Translations under genes and position numbers: made by a program
Shown here: in pieces, positions 11,305 through 23,364 of the stretch
Layout of the letters: every line of letters starts with the position of its first letter
Position numbering within the stretch: position 1 is the first letter of the stretch
From: Phytophthora sp. 'mugwort'
Taxonomy: Eukaryota; Oomycota; Peronosporomycetes; Peronosporales; Peronosporaceae
Reading direction: 5' to 3'
Assembly: GCA_033558025.1 (NCBI GenBank)
Contig: JAUCEF010000004.1
Span: 124,001 to 188,000, forward strand
Length of the DNA: 64,000 bases
Notes under the pieces: generated by a model
What the model saw: only the letters and a program-made list of their open reading frames with translations
What the model was told of the DNA's origin: nothing
The model's database searches: none

Positions 11305-11933
11305 CTCGGCAAAATGAGGAATAGCACAGAAGTGAAAGGTGTTGCTAAGTGAGTTGTTTGATGTGGTGGGCGCATTTGCTTGACAATAGCCTCACAGGGG
11401 GTCCCTCCTACTCAGAACTCTTGCTACTACTGTCGCCAATCCCGTTTCGGGCCCTACGAGAAGCAGAGTGGAAAGATTAGGGAGGGTCACCCCCCCCTCC
11501 CCCGCTCAGAGGGCATCAGAACCTCTACCGCGCTCTCTTCAACATTGCTCAAACGAAGAGATCGCTCGCAAAAGACTGCGACTATTTCCGAAAGTTAATA
11601 CTACAACTAAAAGTAGTTAAATACATTTACAGTACTACCTTCTCTCTCTCAGACCTTTTGGATGCCAGAGGTCAATGAAAAGCAGGGCATGGGAAAAATA
11701 GGGTATTACATTGACGGAATAACTTACTATTGTTTTTATGGGCCCGCGTATAATACAAAACTTTATACAATATATATAATACAGTATTATTCCAGCTCCA
11801 ACCATCCTGGCCCCTCTGCCCTCCAGTCATTCAACAAATGCTCCAGAATCCAGCTCGACCCCTTCCGTACTTATCAATTCACCTCCTTCAAGCAGAACGT
11901 CTCCAAGCCCTTCACCCGACCTCTCAACCCGCC
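11305..11933. other. intergenic and 5' end of hAT debris
   Basis: Promoter side of permease 1, then low-complexity C-rich DNA (near 11489-11505) and AT-rich DNA before the hAT remnant. No gene supported. A CAGGGGGTCCC motif at 11394 could be a hAT terminal repeat, but no matching partner was found. Confidence 0.4.
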
Positions 11934-13330
11934 ATGACTTCCCGCCAGCTCTGTGCCATCTACTTCACCGACCTCGAAGGTCTGTTCGAGTGCAAGGCGT
12001 GCGGACGACCCCGGAAGCAGACGTCCGGCACGGGCTACAGCAACCTCCTAAGCCACCTCAACACCAAGCATGCTGGATACGCCTCTGAGTATGCTGAGCT
12101 TCATGCAGCCCAGACGCCGTTGATCACCACGTTCGGCTTTGTGGACGAAGTCACGCGCAAAACAAAATCTACCAATGGATGGTCTGGCTGATGCAGAGGA
12201 ATCTACCAATTACTGGGGTCGAGAACAAGTTCACGCATGAGGTGGTTACGATGAAGGCAACATCTGTCAAGACTATCAAGCGCTGCATGGTCTTTGTCGC
12301 CCTCGCAATCGGGCGTATCGTTATCAAGGAGATGGGAACCTCTTTTTGCTTGATGTTCGACGGCTGGTCCTGTCATTCGCTTCGCTTCCTGGGCATCTAC
12401 GCGGTCTACGTTTTCAACTGAGAGCACTGCCAGCCCTTGCTCGCACTGTCTCCAATGGCGGACGGTCAGACAGCTGAGGATCATGTGGCGCACATCGCGT
12501 CTGTTCTGAGCGTGTCGACAAGGAGATCGACATTGTGCGGTTCATTGTCGGGGACAACTGCGCCACCAACCAGAGCATCACTACCAGAATGGGCGTCCCG
12601 CTGATTGGCTGCGCCAGCCATCGATTTAACCTCGCCGTTAATCGGTTCTGCTGTATTATAGACTCAGACCGATCTGTTTCAGCATCTGATGATAAACCTG
12701 CGTCACGTCAAAAATGCTCTGCGCTTGCCAAAGTGACCAGCTATAGCCGATCAAGGCTAACGTCACACGTTGGTCGTCGACGTTTCAAATGCTACAGCGC
12801 TACTGCAAGATTCGTGATGCAATCATGACGGTGAAAGCTGTTGAAGACTACGTGCCACTTGGACATGCGCACCGTCGCATTATGGCTTTGGTTGACAAAC
12901 TCCGTGAGCTGGACAGTGGGTGTGTGAAAATTCGGGCAGAGAAATGCACCATGACTGAGGTTTGCTTGCTATTCAATGCTTGCACGGACAAGTACCCCGT
13001 CATGGCCGACTATTTGCTTCCACGACGGCCATCGTCCACACACCCCTGTTCGAGTCTGTTACTATCAAGCTGCACAACGATTTGCCGCTATCCACTGACG
13101 AACTACGTGCCGTCAAAGGCTTCACCTACATCCGGCAACCCCAGCAACCGATGCGGACAGGACGCCCGACTTCGCCACCTCCGTCCTCCGACAATCGAAG
13201 AAATCGCGGCTCGCAGGGCATGCAGCTGCGCGGTACGACCCGCTCCTCCTGTGCGCACTCCCGACAAGCAACACCGGCAAGAGGCTCCTCTCGGAGTGTA
13301 AGCTTGTCCTGACCTCGCTACGTGCTTCAT
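11934..13330 (+). pseudogene. hAT-family transposase remnant with BED finger
   Basis: A first block (11934-12190) encodes a BED-type zinc finger: CKACG, then SHLNTKH giving C-x2-C..H-x4-H. The next block (12179-12420) has the hAT motif FDGWSCHSLRFLGIYAVYVF with the catalytic-core aspartate and W. The third block (about 12535-12650) has [12 protein letters not shown] and a [13 protein letters not shown] stretch, both typical hAT core elements. Later C-terminal fragments (LPLSTDELRAVKGF near 13080) lie in other frames. At least three frameshifts or stops separate the blocks, so the element is inactive. Terminal repeats were not identified. Confidence 0.75.
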
Positions 13331-15372
13331 CACTTCCCGCGAGCTACGTGTTTCAACATTACCCGCGAACTTCGAGACTGCGATGTTTTTACGTGCGAAT
13401 CGCAATATGTGGAACTGCGCGACGCTCATTGATTGCCCTGACGAGTAAGTGAGATTGTTTGCAATTCTCGTTAACAATACATTGCAATCATTGCAGTAAC
13501 TATTATTGCGTTGTTATGTACTGTAATCGTTATTACGGGGCTCAGTGGCCCGACGTCACACTGGACATTGTATTTTCCATGCCCTGATGAAAAGGATGGT
13601 GTCGAATCGATGCCACCTTATCCTCTGGAGACGGGGTGGGCTCAAAAATATCCTCCCGTTGAAAATGTTCTTTTTCCAAAATCGCCAAAATATGTCATAC
13701 AAGTTGTACGAAATGTGTGTCTATTGAATTTGAAAACCAAGTTTAGGCCACTCACACGTACTGAAACAGGGTTGTGTGGTACTGTAACGCCACTTGTGGT
13801 TTTTGCCGATGGGACCTACCTAAACAGATCCAGCGCAACTTCGCAACGCATAACGCATTACCTGCAGCAATGGCGCGGATGAGGACGAGGAGTGGGGTAC
13901 TCTGAGCAGCGCGCCACCAAGATCGGCTACTTCACAACCACGTCGCCGAAAGCGATACAGAGAATTGCTGCCCGTGATTCTGCACGAGCGTATCGCTGCG
14001 GTGCAATGAAAACTCAGCGTGAAAGGCCGCTCGTAGCGACGAACCCGGGATCTATCGTGTTAGGGCATACCAATCCGATCGAGTCTGTACAGCGATTATA
14101 GATCTGCAGGTACACTATATTCATATATATAGGTGACGCAGATGCCGGTGGGACTCGATTCTTTTTTTTGGCATCTGCCCAAATCAAACATATTCTAGCG
14201 ATATTAATATTCTTGTACACATGAACTGACAAATCCAAAATTCACAAGTCTTTAAACTGCTTCGGGCAACACGTACCGTGTGGTATCACATGCAGTACTG
14301 TACTGTTACAGTACTACTGTGTGGCGACTTTTTTCAAAACTGAAATGGAAAGGGCAAAACGTCAAAACGTGTGTCACTCCAGAAGATTGACGATACGGCT
14401 TGCACACGAATCACGCCTGCTGCTCACCCCGCATTAGCGCCAATTTGGCGGTCCTTTGCACTGCGTCCTGCAGACGCGGCGGCATCTGCGGGAAGCCGCT
14501 GTCAGTCGAATTGCTTGGCCTTCGCTGCCAGCAATTTTTGCACGGGCTGTGCTAGCTACAGCGTCACCCGGGATCCTATATCTCCCTGCGAAACGAAAGG
14601 CTGACGACGACGGGGGTGCGACGCAGAGCTGGTCCGCTGGATATTGCGAAGTAAGTGCGAAGTTGAGTTGCACTCGAGTCCGGACAGGACGCTGTCCAGT
14701 CTGTACGATCCGGACGATGCCCTGGACTTTAGGCCCTGGAGCGTACTGATCGATTACTGGACGGTGGGTTAACTCTGGATTTTTTCGCATGTGACGAGGC
14801 GTTTGGCCACCCCTTTTTTCGGCAGCTAGTCCCTTTTTGGCAATGTAAGCTGTCAAATGAGATTGGGCGAAGCCATGTCGTCCGCTGGTGTGTCGCCGGC
14901 ATCTGCTCAAAGCCCATCCGGAAGCCGAGCATCCGAAGCGAAGCACTTGGTTTCAGCTTAGACCAAATCATGTGGTGAGTGGACGGCAGCCGATACTATA
15001 ATATGGGGTGTCTGTCAGTTTGCAGGAGTTTAGAGTATCCGCAGGCAAAGACGGCGGCAAGCGTCCAGCGGCTGTCCGGCCTAGGACGGATGGCATGGGG
15101 CTAAGAATGCCCAGGATCTGTTAAACCGCCCGCTTCACAAGCCCCGAAGATACTGGAATCCCAATGCTGGGAGGGGTGACCCGTGCTCGGCAGTCCCTAC
15201 TGGCAGCCAGGACAGACGACATCAACCTGCCATGAGGCCTGTCCTAGTCTCTCTATAGCGTCAACAATGTCGTCAAAGTGCCATATCACACGTGATTTAA
15301 GCGCGCTGCACCGCAGTCCAAGCGCACATCAAAAGCCTGAAGCATTCCGCTTTTCGCCACGTTCGAGTCAAG
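13331..15372. other. 2-kb interval without recognisable gene
   Basis: Several open frames under 175 codons lie on both strands, none with a domain I recognise and none with consistent coding bias. I see two inverted repeats: GCAGATGCC/GGCATCTGC at 14138-14178 and AGTACTGTA/TACAGTACT near 14290. The last 150 bases are the promoter side of permease 2. It may be worn-out transposon DNA. Confidence 0.4.
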
Positions 15373-17505
15373 TTGTCGTCAATCGAAAGTCCAAGTCACA
15401 AAAGTCCCAGTCTAATGGTCTCGAACATTGGAGAAGGCGGAAGCACCGCCGGCAGCCTCCAGGTGCCTTCCACAGCTTACATGGAGATGGCCTCCCCTCG
15501 CGTCCCGACCTCCGCCACCAGCTCGCGTGCCGTGAACCTGCGCCACCGTAAGATCGAGATTGAGATCATCGAGGGCGCGCACAGGGGACCAACGTGGCAG
15601 TTCCCAGGCTCAGGCTCTTCGGAGCACGTGCAGGTTCCGCAGGGCGAGCTCGCAGAGATCCAGAAGGAGCTTGATCAGCCCAGGAAGCTGCTGGGGCAAC
15701 TGCCAGCCACGTCCATTTCGGGTAATGACATCCTGTCCAGTGTGCTCTACTCGGCGTCGTCGGTAGCTGCCAAAGCCGGTAAGCTCATGCCCATCCCGCT
15801 GCTCATGGTCTCAACCGTGCTCTTCTTCTTCCGGTTCATTTATGAAGAAGTGGTCACGGCCATCCCCATGAACGGCGGTACCTACAACGCTCTACTCAAT
15901 ACGACGTCCAAGCGCACTGCGGCTGTGGCGGCTTGTCTCAGTATCTTGTCATACGTGGCTACAGGTGTGGTCTCGGCCACGTCCGGTATCCGTTACCTGA
16001 ACAACCAGATTGACATCCCCATTGTCGTCTCGACGATTATCCTGCTTGGAGCCTTCGCAGTGCTCGCGGTGATTGGCATTACCGAGAGTTCTCGCGTCGC
16101 TGTCGTCATCTTTCTGCACCATATCGCTGTCCTCCTCATCCTCCTCGTGTCGTGCATTGTCTATGGCATCAACCACCCTCATATCTTCCGTGACAATATG
16201 CATGCAGGGTACCCTGAAGTGGATTTCGCGGGTTCCATGCTAGACGGCAATGTCTTCACGGCAATTTTCTTTGGCTTCGGTGCGTCAATGTTGGGTATCA
16301 CGGGCTTCGAGTCGTCGTCCAACTACGTCGAGGAACAACAGCCCGGTGTCTTCCGCAAGACTCTTCGCAACATGTGGGCGCTCGTCACACTCTTCAACGT
16401 CGGTCTTGGTACCGGTATCCTCGCTGTTCTACCGCTCGAGGGCGAAGGTGGCATCTACAAAAGCTCTGACGATCTTCTCGCAATGGTTGGCCGAGAAGCG
16501 ATAGGGAAATGGTTCGAGTCGTGGATTTGTGTTGATGCCTTCATCGTGCTCTCCGGTGCCGTACTGACGTCGTACGTCGGTATCTGCGGTCTTGTGCGTC
16601 GTTTGTCCACGGACCGTGTGCTGCCGGCCTTCCTCGCCAAGACTAACAAGCTTCGTGGCACGAACCACTACATTATCGGCATTTACTTCCTGTTGTCGTC
16701 GAGTCTTGTTCTCATCCTGGATGCGGATGCTACCACAGTGAATGGTGTGTATACGTACGCTTTCCTCGGACTCATGGCCATGTTTTCGTGTGCGTGCATG
16801 TTGCTCAAAGGCAAACGCTCGGAGATCCCACGTGACATCCACGCTCCATGGATCACGGTAATCATCGGCTTTATTCTGGTTGTGGTTGCCATTTTCGCCA
16901 ACTTGCTTGGCGATCCGTCGGTGCTCATGTACTTTGCCATCTACTTCATCGTGGTAATTTTCGCAATGTTCATCATGTTTGAGCGCGTGACGATTCTTCG
17001 TTACATGTTGGTGATGTTGAAAAAGATTGCACCTTCCCGGTATGGTAAAGCTGGTGCCGTCGGTCTCGCGACGAACAACTCGTCGGAAATGGAGCATACT
17101 GGCGCTCGTGGTGGTCGAACGATCGCCCGCACCATTGTCAGCATCCGCAATGCCCCCATCGTTTTCTTCTGCAAGGTCCCCGATCTGACAATTATCAACA
17201 AGGCAATTATCTACGTGCGTCGTAACGAACAAACTCATACGCTGCGCATCGTCCACGTGTTTGCGGACGCGGAGGCCGACGCTCCGGTGCTCGCGGCCTT
17301 CCGTGAGATGGTTGCGCTCTTCGACAGCATGTACCCGAAGATCCGCGTGGATTTCGTATCTGTGCACGGCGAGTTTAGTCCCGCGACGATCGAGTGGCTG
17401 TCGCGCTCGATGAATGTGCCGCGCAACATGATGTTTATCACGCAGCCAGATTTGATCTCGGCTGAGCGCGTGTCGACGGCAGGTGTCCGTGTCATCACGG
17501 CATGA
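15373..17505 (+). CDS. APC-superfamily amino acid/polyamine permease, paralogue 2
   Basis: 710 residues, single exon, same architecture as the gene at 9232: hydrophilic N-terminus with GPTWQFPGSGSSEHVQVP, about twelve helices with the EEVVTAIPMNGGTYNALLNT signature, FFGFGASMLGITGFESSSNYVEEQ in the middle, and the C-terminal soluble domain (TGARGGRTIARTIVSIRNAP). It is more similar to the 18840 gene than to the 9232 gene. A second methionine (residue 16, position 15418) is an equally plausible start; I keep the longer frame because the extra N-terminus is hydrophilic like the rest. The GCATTCCGCTTTTC stretch just upstream (about 15342) resembles an oomycete initiator. The complementary strand has a long overlapping open frame that is a codon-bias shadow. 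Confidence 0.88.
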   Translation: MSSIESPSHKSPSLMVSNIGEGGSTAGSLQVPSTAYMEMASPRVPTSATSSRAVNLRHRKIEIEIIEGAHRGPTWQFPGSGSSEHVQVPQGELAEIQKELDQPRKLLGQLPATSISGNDILSSVLYSASSVAAKAGKLMPIPLLMVSTVLFFFRFIYEEVVTAIPMNGGTYNALLNTTSKRTAAVAACLSILSYVATGVVSATSGIRYLNNQIDIPIVVSTIILLGAFAVLAVIGITESSRVAVVIFLHHIAVLLILLVSCIVYGINHPHIFRDNMHAGYPEVDFAGSMLDGNVFTAIFFGFGASMLGITGFESSSNYVEEQQPGVFRKTLRNMWALVTLFNVGLGTGILAVLPLEGEGGIYKSSDDLLAMVGREAIGKWFESWICVDAFIVLSGAVLTSYVGICGLVRRLSTDRVLPAFLAKTNKLRGTNHYIIGIYFLLSSSLVLILDADATTVNGVYTYAFLGLMAMFSCACMLLKGKRSEIPRDIHAPWITVIIGFILVVVAIFANLLGDPSVLMYFAIYFIVVIFAMFIMFERVTILRYMLVMLKKIAPSRYGKAGAVGLATNNSSEMEHTGARGGRTIARTIVSIRNAPIVFFCKVPDLTIINKAIIYVRRNEQTHTLRIVHVFADAEADAPVLAAFREMVALFDSMYPKIRVDFVSVHGEFSPATIEWLSRSMNVPRNMMFITQPDLISAERVSTAGVRVITA

Positions 17506-18839
17506 TACATGTACATGCACTAGCGACTATGATCTAAGCTTCTGAATACATTAAGCATTTCCTCTTTGAAATATGCTCATGAATAGGCTTCGCTTGTTTT
17601 GATCGAGGCACTGGCACTAGTATGCTCACTGACAATTGTCAGACACGTATCATTAGTACTACTGTAGTAGGTAAGGTGGATCGCTTTCGTACCCACAGTG
17701 TGACCACACGGTCGCCATGGCGGTGAATGCTGGACGCGAAATGGCTGGCGGGGATCGTTTGATGATGCAACGCTGACAATTCAGGGCTGCGGACCTGTAA
17801 ACAGGCGGGTTCATTGAGATCTACTTTTCTCCTAAAATATACACCCTGCTGGCCAATCAGCACACTAGATTTATCACAGCATCAGCATTGATGTCCTAAA
17901 ACGCTCCGCCAACAAAATTGTTGGTTTCGACAAAACGATACTACAAACTCCGTACCATCCCCAACTTAGTGCAAATACTCCGCCCAATGTGCCCTTTGGC
18001 AGCAACTAGGGCGTCTGCAACTTTCGCTGGAATACGACTCGTGTTTCGCCGTCTAAACCGTTGAGGGGTATACATGTACATGTACCTATTGGTATTCCTA
18101 GTGGTCATTAGGAAAGACAGCAAACCAAAGCAGTTCAACAAACGCGATCATTTTCCATCTACTTGATAACCATGATGAACTCTCCTCAAGAATGAACGTC
18201 CTGTTGCAATACTGTGGAATTAATCTGCTGAAGGTTGCCCATACCTATTTGTGTTCCCAGTACTGTAAATGTATATAATCAGGCAATGATAATTTGAACA
18301 TCGATGGATATCCGCGTGTGATATATTACGGGTAAATTACTTTTCTGTGTCCTGCGAATCTATTTTTGGAGCATTTGTATACTCCATTTGACATTTGTTG
18401 TTTCCAAATACGCTTTTAGGGTCTTCTAAAAATTTTAAATTATGACATTAAGGATGAATTGACGGCTTGTTTTTACTCGCCATTCACAAACTCACAGCTT
18501 CAATGCTCCTGGCTGATAAAAATTACTTATACGATACCAACCTCGTGCTGCCAGCACGAGGAGAGATGATCAGCGGCGATGCGCGTGAACGCTTAAACAT
18601 GGACACAGGATGGGCGAGGCGGCCCGCCTCACTCATTGAGTGACTCAAAACGTCGGCGTACCACTCCCGGTCTCCACATAACTTGTCCCATGAGGAATAC
18701 CCGCTGCGTTCGAGAACAACTTGAAGTGACTATGCCGGATTCCAGACCCCTTCTCTCACTAGAGCCCTCAGTTTTGAATTTGCTGTCTCCAAGCTACGTG
18801 TCTTCAGTCTTCAAGTCTCTCATTTTCGATCTCCAGATC
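17506..18839. other. intergenic between permeases 2 and 3
   Basis: No domain-bearing frame on either strand. It includes short ATGTAC repeats near 18070-18086 and AT-rich DNA. The stretch CTCATTTTCGATCTCC at about 18818, 20 bases before the preferred start of permease 3, resembles an oomycete initiator. Confidence 0.5.
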
Positions 18840-20918
18840 ATGACCGCCGACGCAGAATCCGTCAGTGGGCTACAGATCCCAACCACAAGCTACCGGGAGG
18901 TCTTGTCGCCTCGGCTGTCAAGCGATGCCACCAACTCGCGCCCCGTGAAGCTCCGTCACCGCAAAATCGAGATTGAAGTCGTAGAAGGAGCCCCCAAGGG
19001 CCCAACGTGGCAATTCCCAGGTTCAGGCTCGTCACAACACGTGCAAGTCCCGCACGACGAGCTCGCGGAGATTCAAAAAGAGCTCGAGCAGCCCAAGAAG
19101 CTGCTGGGCCAACTACCCGCCACAGCCATCAGTGGCAACGACATCTTGTCCAGTGTGCTCTACACGGCGTCATCGGTGGCCGCCAAGTCGGGCAAACTCA
19201 TGCCGATCCCTTTGCTCCTCGTCTCAGCGGTGCTCTTTTTCTTCCGCTTCATCTACGAAGAAGTTGTCACGGCCATCCCTATGAACGGCGGTACCTACAA
19301 CGCCCTGCTTAACACGACGTCCAAGCGGACGGCGGCCTTCGCTGCCTGCTTGGGCATCTTATCGTATTTGGCCACGGGTGTCGTCTCCGCCACTAGCAGT
19401 GTGCGTTATCTGAATAACCAAGTGAGCATTCCGATTGTCGGGTCGACGATCATTTTGCTGGGTGCTTTTGCATTGCTGGCAGTGATGGGAATCTCGGACA
19501 GTTCACGAGTGGCGGTGGTCATCTTCCTGCACCATATTGTAGTGTTAAGCATCCTTTTCGTGTCGAGTATCGTCTACGGCATCCAGAACCCACATGTCTT
19601 CCACGATAATATGCGCACGGAATACCCTCAAGTTGATGTCGCGGGGTCGATGATGGACGGCAACGTGCTGACAGCCATTTTCTTCGGTTTTGGCGCTTCG
19701 ATGCTTGGTATCACGGGCTTCGAGACATCGTCCAACTACGTGGAGGAACAAGCGCCCGGGGTTTTCCGTAAGACACTTCGCAACATGTGGGCGCTAGTGA
19801 CAGTGTTTAACGTGGGGCTGGGAGCTAGTATCCTTGCCGTGTTGCCACTTGGAGGGAAGAATGGCATCTATTTGAATGCTGATGCTCTTCTGGCCAAGGT
19901 TGGGCGTGAGGCTCTAGGAAGATGGTTCGAGTCGTGGATCTGTGTCGATGCCTTTATCGTGCTCTGCGGTGCTGTTTTGACGTCGTACGTCGGTATCTGC
20001 GGTCTTGTGCGTCGTCTATCAACTGACCGTGTACTGCCTTCCTTCCTGGCGAAAACGAACAAGATTCGAGGTACTAACCACTACATCATTGGCATCTACT
20101 TTCTACTATCGTCGAGCCTCGTGCTTATCCTGAACGCTCACGCCACCACAGTGAATGGTGTTTACACGTACGCCTTCCTGGGTTTGATGGCGCTCTTCTC
20201 GTGCGCGTGTATGTTGTTGAAGGGCAAACGTTCGGAAATCCCGACGGATATCCATGCTCCGTGGGTTGTTGTCATTCTCGGCTTTTTAATGGTTGTCGTT
20301 GCCATTTTCGCGAATCTGGTGGGGGATCCCTCGGTGCTCATGTACTTCGCGTTGTACTTTATCGTCGTGGCTCTCGTTATCTTCGTCATGTTCGAGCGCG
20401 TGACGATCTTGCGCTGTACTCTCGTTCTTTTGAAATGGTTGGCGCCCTCACGCTACGGCAAGGCAGCAGCCGTTGGTCTGGCAACGCACCAGTCAGCTTT
20501 AATGGCACACACTGGTGCACGAGGTGGTCATACTATTGCTCGAACCATTGTGAGTATTCGAAGTGCGCCTATTGTGTTTTTCTGCAAGACGCCCGACCTG
20601 ACGATTCTGAACAAGGCCATTATCTACGTCCGTCGAAATGAACAAACACAAAACCTGCGCATCGTCCACGTATTTGCAGATGAAGAGGAAGACGGACCAG
20701 TGTTTAACGCATTCAAAGAGATGGCAGCTCTCTTTGACAGCATGTACCCGAAAATTCGGGTGGATTTTGTGTCGGTGCATGGAGAATTTGGTCCCGCCAT
20801 GATCGAGTGGCTTTCCAGACAAATGAACGTGCCGCGCAACATGATGTTTATCACTCAACCAGACTTCCTCTCGGCCGAGCGGGTATCGACGGCTGGTGTT
20901 CGCGTCATTACAGCCTAA
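18840..20918 (+). CDS. APC-superfamily amino acid/polyamine permease, paralogue 3
   Basis: 692 residues from the preferred ATG at 18840. The frame is open from 18636, but the extra 68 residues do not match the paralogues. The initiator-like TCATTTTCG lies just before 18840, and the alignable N-terminus (SVSGLQIPTTSYREV, then RHRKIEIEVVEG) follows it. The domain order is the same as in paralogues 1 and 2, including EEVVTAIPMNGGTYNALLNT, the middle ITGFETSSNYVEEQAPGVF and the C-terminal soluble domain. It is a tandem duplicate of the gene at 15373, in the same direction. The substrate is unknown. Confidence 0.88.
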   Translation: MTADAESVSGLQIPTTSYREVLSPRLSSDATNSRPVKLRHRKIEIEVVEGAPKGPTWQFPGSGSSQHVQVPHDELAEIQKELEQPKKLLGQLPATAISGNDILSSVLYTASSVAAKSGKLMPIPLLLVSAVLFFFRFIYEEVVTAIPMNGGTYNALLNTTSKRTAAFAACLGILSYLATGVVSATSSVRYLNNQVSIPIVGSTIILLGAFALLAVMGISDSSRVAVVIFLHHIVVLSILFVSSIVYGIQNPHVFHDNMRTEYPQVDVAGSMMDGNVLTAIFFGFGASMLGITGFETSSNYVEEQAPGVFRKTLRNMWALVTVFNVGLGASILAVLPLGGKNGIYLNADALLAKVGREALGRWFESWICVDAFIVLCGAVLTSYVGICGLVRRLSTDRVLPSFLAKTNKIRGTNHYIIGIYFLLSSSLVLILNAHATTVNGVYTYAFLGLMALFSCACMLLKGKRSEIPTDIHAPWVVVILGFLMVVVAIFANLVGDPSVLMYFALYFIVVALVIFVMFERVTILRCTLVLLKWLAPSRYGKAAAVGLATHQSALMAHTGARGGHTIARTIVSIRSAPIVFFCKTPDLTILNKAIIYVRRNEQTQNLRIVHVFADEEEDGPVFNAFKEMAALFDSMYPKIRVDFVSVHGEFGPAMIEWLSRQMNVPRNMMFITQPDFLSAERVSTAGVRVITA

Positions 20919-21251
20919 AGAAGTAGAGCATGTAAACGTAGAAGTCCAATACGAGACGAATGGACGAACATGAGTCTATTATTTCTTTCATCACTTTTAG
21001 ACAAAAAATGCCAATGCTGAGATCAGAATGAGCAGACCAAAATCCAGCTCGAGCTCGATTAACCTCGCATGTTTCTCGGCGTACGACCCTCTGCGGCGGC
21101 GACGGTCCCTGTCCGTCCAGCTTGTTGAAGCTTTAGTACCGATGATGCGGCCAATAACTTCAACATCGAAATTGGGCTTTCAGTTAGAAATAATAACTTT
21201 GCGATTTAGAAACGTATCTAACAAACTGCATTGACATCTGCGCCCGAGGGG
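20919..21251. other. intergenic, promoter side of the K channel gene
   Basis: 333 bases with no supported gene. The ATG chosen at 21252 is preceded by ordinary GC-rich sequence. Confidence 0.5.
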
Positions 21252-22748
21252 ATGAGCGTCAAGGAGCGCTCTGACGTCGACAGCTCCGGCCTCCAGCGCC
21301 CCTCTGTCCACTTCCTCATCAGTCTCCAGAAGGTAGTAAATGCGGTACTAAGCCGTCATCATGGCAAGACTCGTTTAATTTATCTAACCTATTGACTATC
21401 GGAATTCCACCAGCAATTTCAGCTTCGTCGCCGCTATGAGCTCTCATCCTGCATCGTGGGGCTACTGGGTGTCGCTCTGATGCTCGTGGAGAACGATATT
21501 GTGGAACGCAAGGACGAATTATCATCAGAATCAGAGCGCTTGGTACTCATTCTCAAGAGTTTGGTACTGGCGTCGACTGTGCTACTGGACGTTCTACTGG
21601 TGCTGAGATATCGCTGCGATGGTGGAGTGAACCAGCTGCAGAGCGCCGTCCCGTCCAAAAGAGCCAAGCTCTCCATGTGGAGACCTCTGCTGCTGTTGCT
21701 GGAACTGGTTGTCTGCAGCTTTCACGTCCCTCCGGGAATTGGCGGGGAGTTTGAGATCGTGCAGCTGTACGGAGCTCCGAGTTTGGAGGGCGAGTCGGTC
21801 TGTGAGCCTCTGCAGCGAGGAATTGGGAGTCTCAAGCGCGGGGGATCGTGCTATTTGGTGTATCAGTATCCGGTGGAGGTGTTAGGCGTGTTCATGGCGG
21901 CGAGGTTGTATCTGCTGGCGCGTTTTGTCCGGAGCTCGTCAGCTTTATACTCGCCGTGGATTTCATTTGTAGGCTCGCTGAATGGAGTGGACGCCACGAC
22001 GCCATTCTTCCATTTCAAGGCCATGTTCAAGCTTCACCCGCTGAATATCTTGATACCACTGATAGTACTGGTGACGCTGCTTACGGCTGCTATTGTACGA
22101 GTCCTGGAGCGACCAGTCCAAGCTGCATTCGACAACTACTGGAGGTCAGTCTGGTTCACCATCGTGACTCTGGTAAGAAAATGTGCATTCAATTGTCACG
22201 CTTTAGCATCAATAAGTATTTACGTTTCTACTTGTTTTTATTGTGTGCAGTCAGGAACCGGTTTTGGTGATTATTTCCCCGTGACGTATCTTGGCCGCGC
22301 GTTCGCGGTCGCTGGAGGGATGTTCTGCGGTGTGCTCATCGTGGCGCTCATTCAGTCGCTCTTTTTTAACTTTCTCCATCTTTCACCGAGCGAGAAGAAT
22401 GTTAGGTACCTCATCGAGCTAGAGTGGTGGGAGAAGGCGACCCGCCAAAACGCGGCGAAGCTGCTACAAGCAGCGTGGCGATCAGGGAATTTGCGGCGAG
22501 GGGGTAATGGTAAAGATGACCAGCGCCATCTTTTCTCTCTAATGAGAACTGCTCGCAGCTTGCGGATAGACAAGCCAACTATTGAGCTATCGCTTGAGGA
22601 CCAAATGGCAGAGATGGAGGCTACTGTTCTAGGTGAAGTGGAGCGCATGGAGACTCAGAAGCTGGAGGCCATCCAACGCATTCAATCCAAGGTGATGCAG
22701 CTCGCCACTTTGAAGCAATCGCTGGAGATGAAAAGGAGAACAGGCTGA
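21252..22748 (+). CDS. small-conductance Ca-activated K+ channel-like protein
   Basis: Exons 21252-21332, 21423-22172 and 22251-22748 join to 1329 bases (442 residues); both introns are phase 0. The protein has six membrane helices. S1 begins in CIVGLLGVALMLVEND, and the pore carries a TLSGTGFGDYFP selectivity filter (about residues 276-287) formed exactly across the second intron. GFGD replaces the usual GYGD, as in some EAG-type channels. After S6 a charged helix (WWEKATRQNAAKLLQAAWR, about 335-353) and a coiled coil correspond to the calmodulin-binding region of SK channels. A short first exon, found by splicing, supplies an in-frame ATG. The gene likely provides Ca-dependent K+ efflux at the plasma membrane (family knowledge). 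The S4 region has few arginines, fitting SK rather than voltage-gated channels. Confidence 0.8.
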
Positions 22749-23364
22749 CAGCAACTTTAACATCTACCAGCTTGAAGTAGTTGCTCATCGTGTTTATATA
22801 TATCATCAGGGAGTCTCGCTTACCGATAAATGCGGAAGAGAACCAGCGTATTTGGAATGTGCTGATATGCTGACACCTTCGGCCAATGAGACTGGTACAG
22901 GCTACAGCTCCAAGGCAAGGAGGTTTTACTGCATCGGTGCAAAATCCAACGCCAATGCAGCGGTCCTTAGTCAAATTGTATCTGCACTTGTCTACCTATG
23001 AATAATTGAATAGCGTTAAAATTCACGCTTTCTGATCTGCTGCCTTGTGTCTTACAATACAATACTAGTACATGTACGAAGCAAAAATGATTCTTGCCTT
23101 ATTAGCACATGGTCGGTGCTTCAGCATTTTTTTCAAATTCAAATTTTGGCGCCTTTTGATTAGTCGACAGCAGGGTAGGACAAGGGTTTCTCCTCATTTG
23201 TTTTGTCCACTCATAAACGCAGCATTCCACCGGTACTGAGGCCAGTTTAGCCACTCTCAGTCTCAAGAGCAGCCCCGACCACCAGCCAGCCAGCCACAGC
23301 TTCCTCTCTTCCTGCCGCTCTTCCTCCTGTCCGCCCGCCTTCTTCGAGGCCCCCTCACGGCCCC
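22749..23364. other. intergenic between the K channel and cyclin genes
   Basis: No gene supported. The last 130 bases are pyrimidine- and CCAGC-rich and are probably the 5' leader of the cyclin gene. Confidence 0.5.

Noticed and set aside
11394..13560. hAT terminal inverted repeats (CAGGGGGTCCC at 11394; CAGTGGCCC near 13543)
   Set aside because: The two do not form an inverted pair and no target duplication is visible.
14138..14178. 9-base inverted repeat as a transcription terminator
   Set aside because: The loop, not the downstream flank, contains the T-run; eukaryotic context.
16429..17520. 363-codon open frame on the minus strand over permease 2
   Set aside because: It mirrors the permease coding strand, has a histidine/arginine-rich make-up typical of antisense shadows, and similar shadows lie over the other permeases.
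22173..22250. Reading the K channel region as one uninterrupted exon
   Set aside because: It would put 26 unrelated residues between the pore helix and GFGD; the GT..AG intron restores the standard filter.
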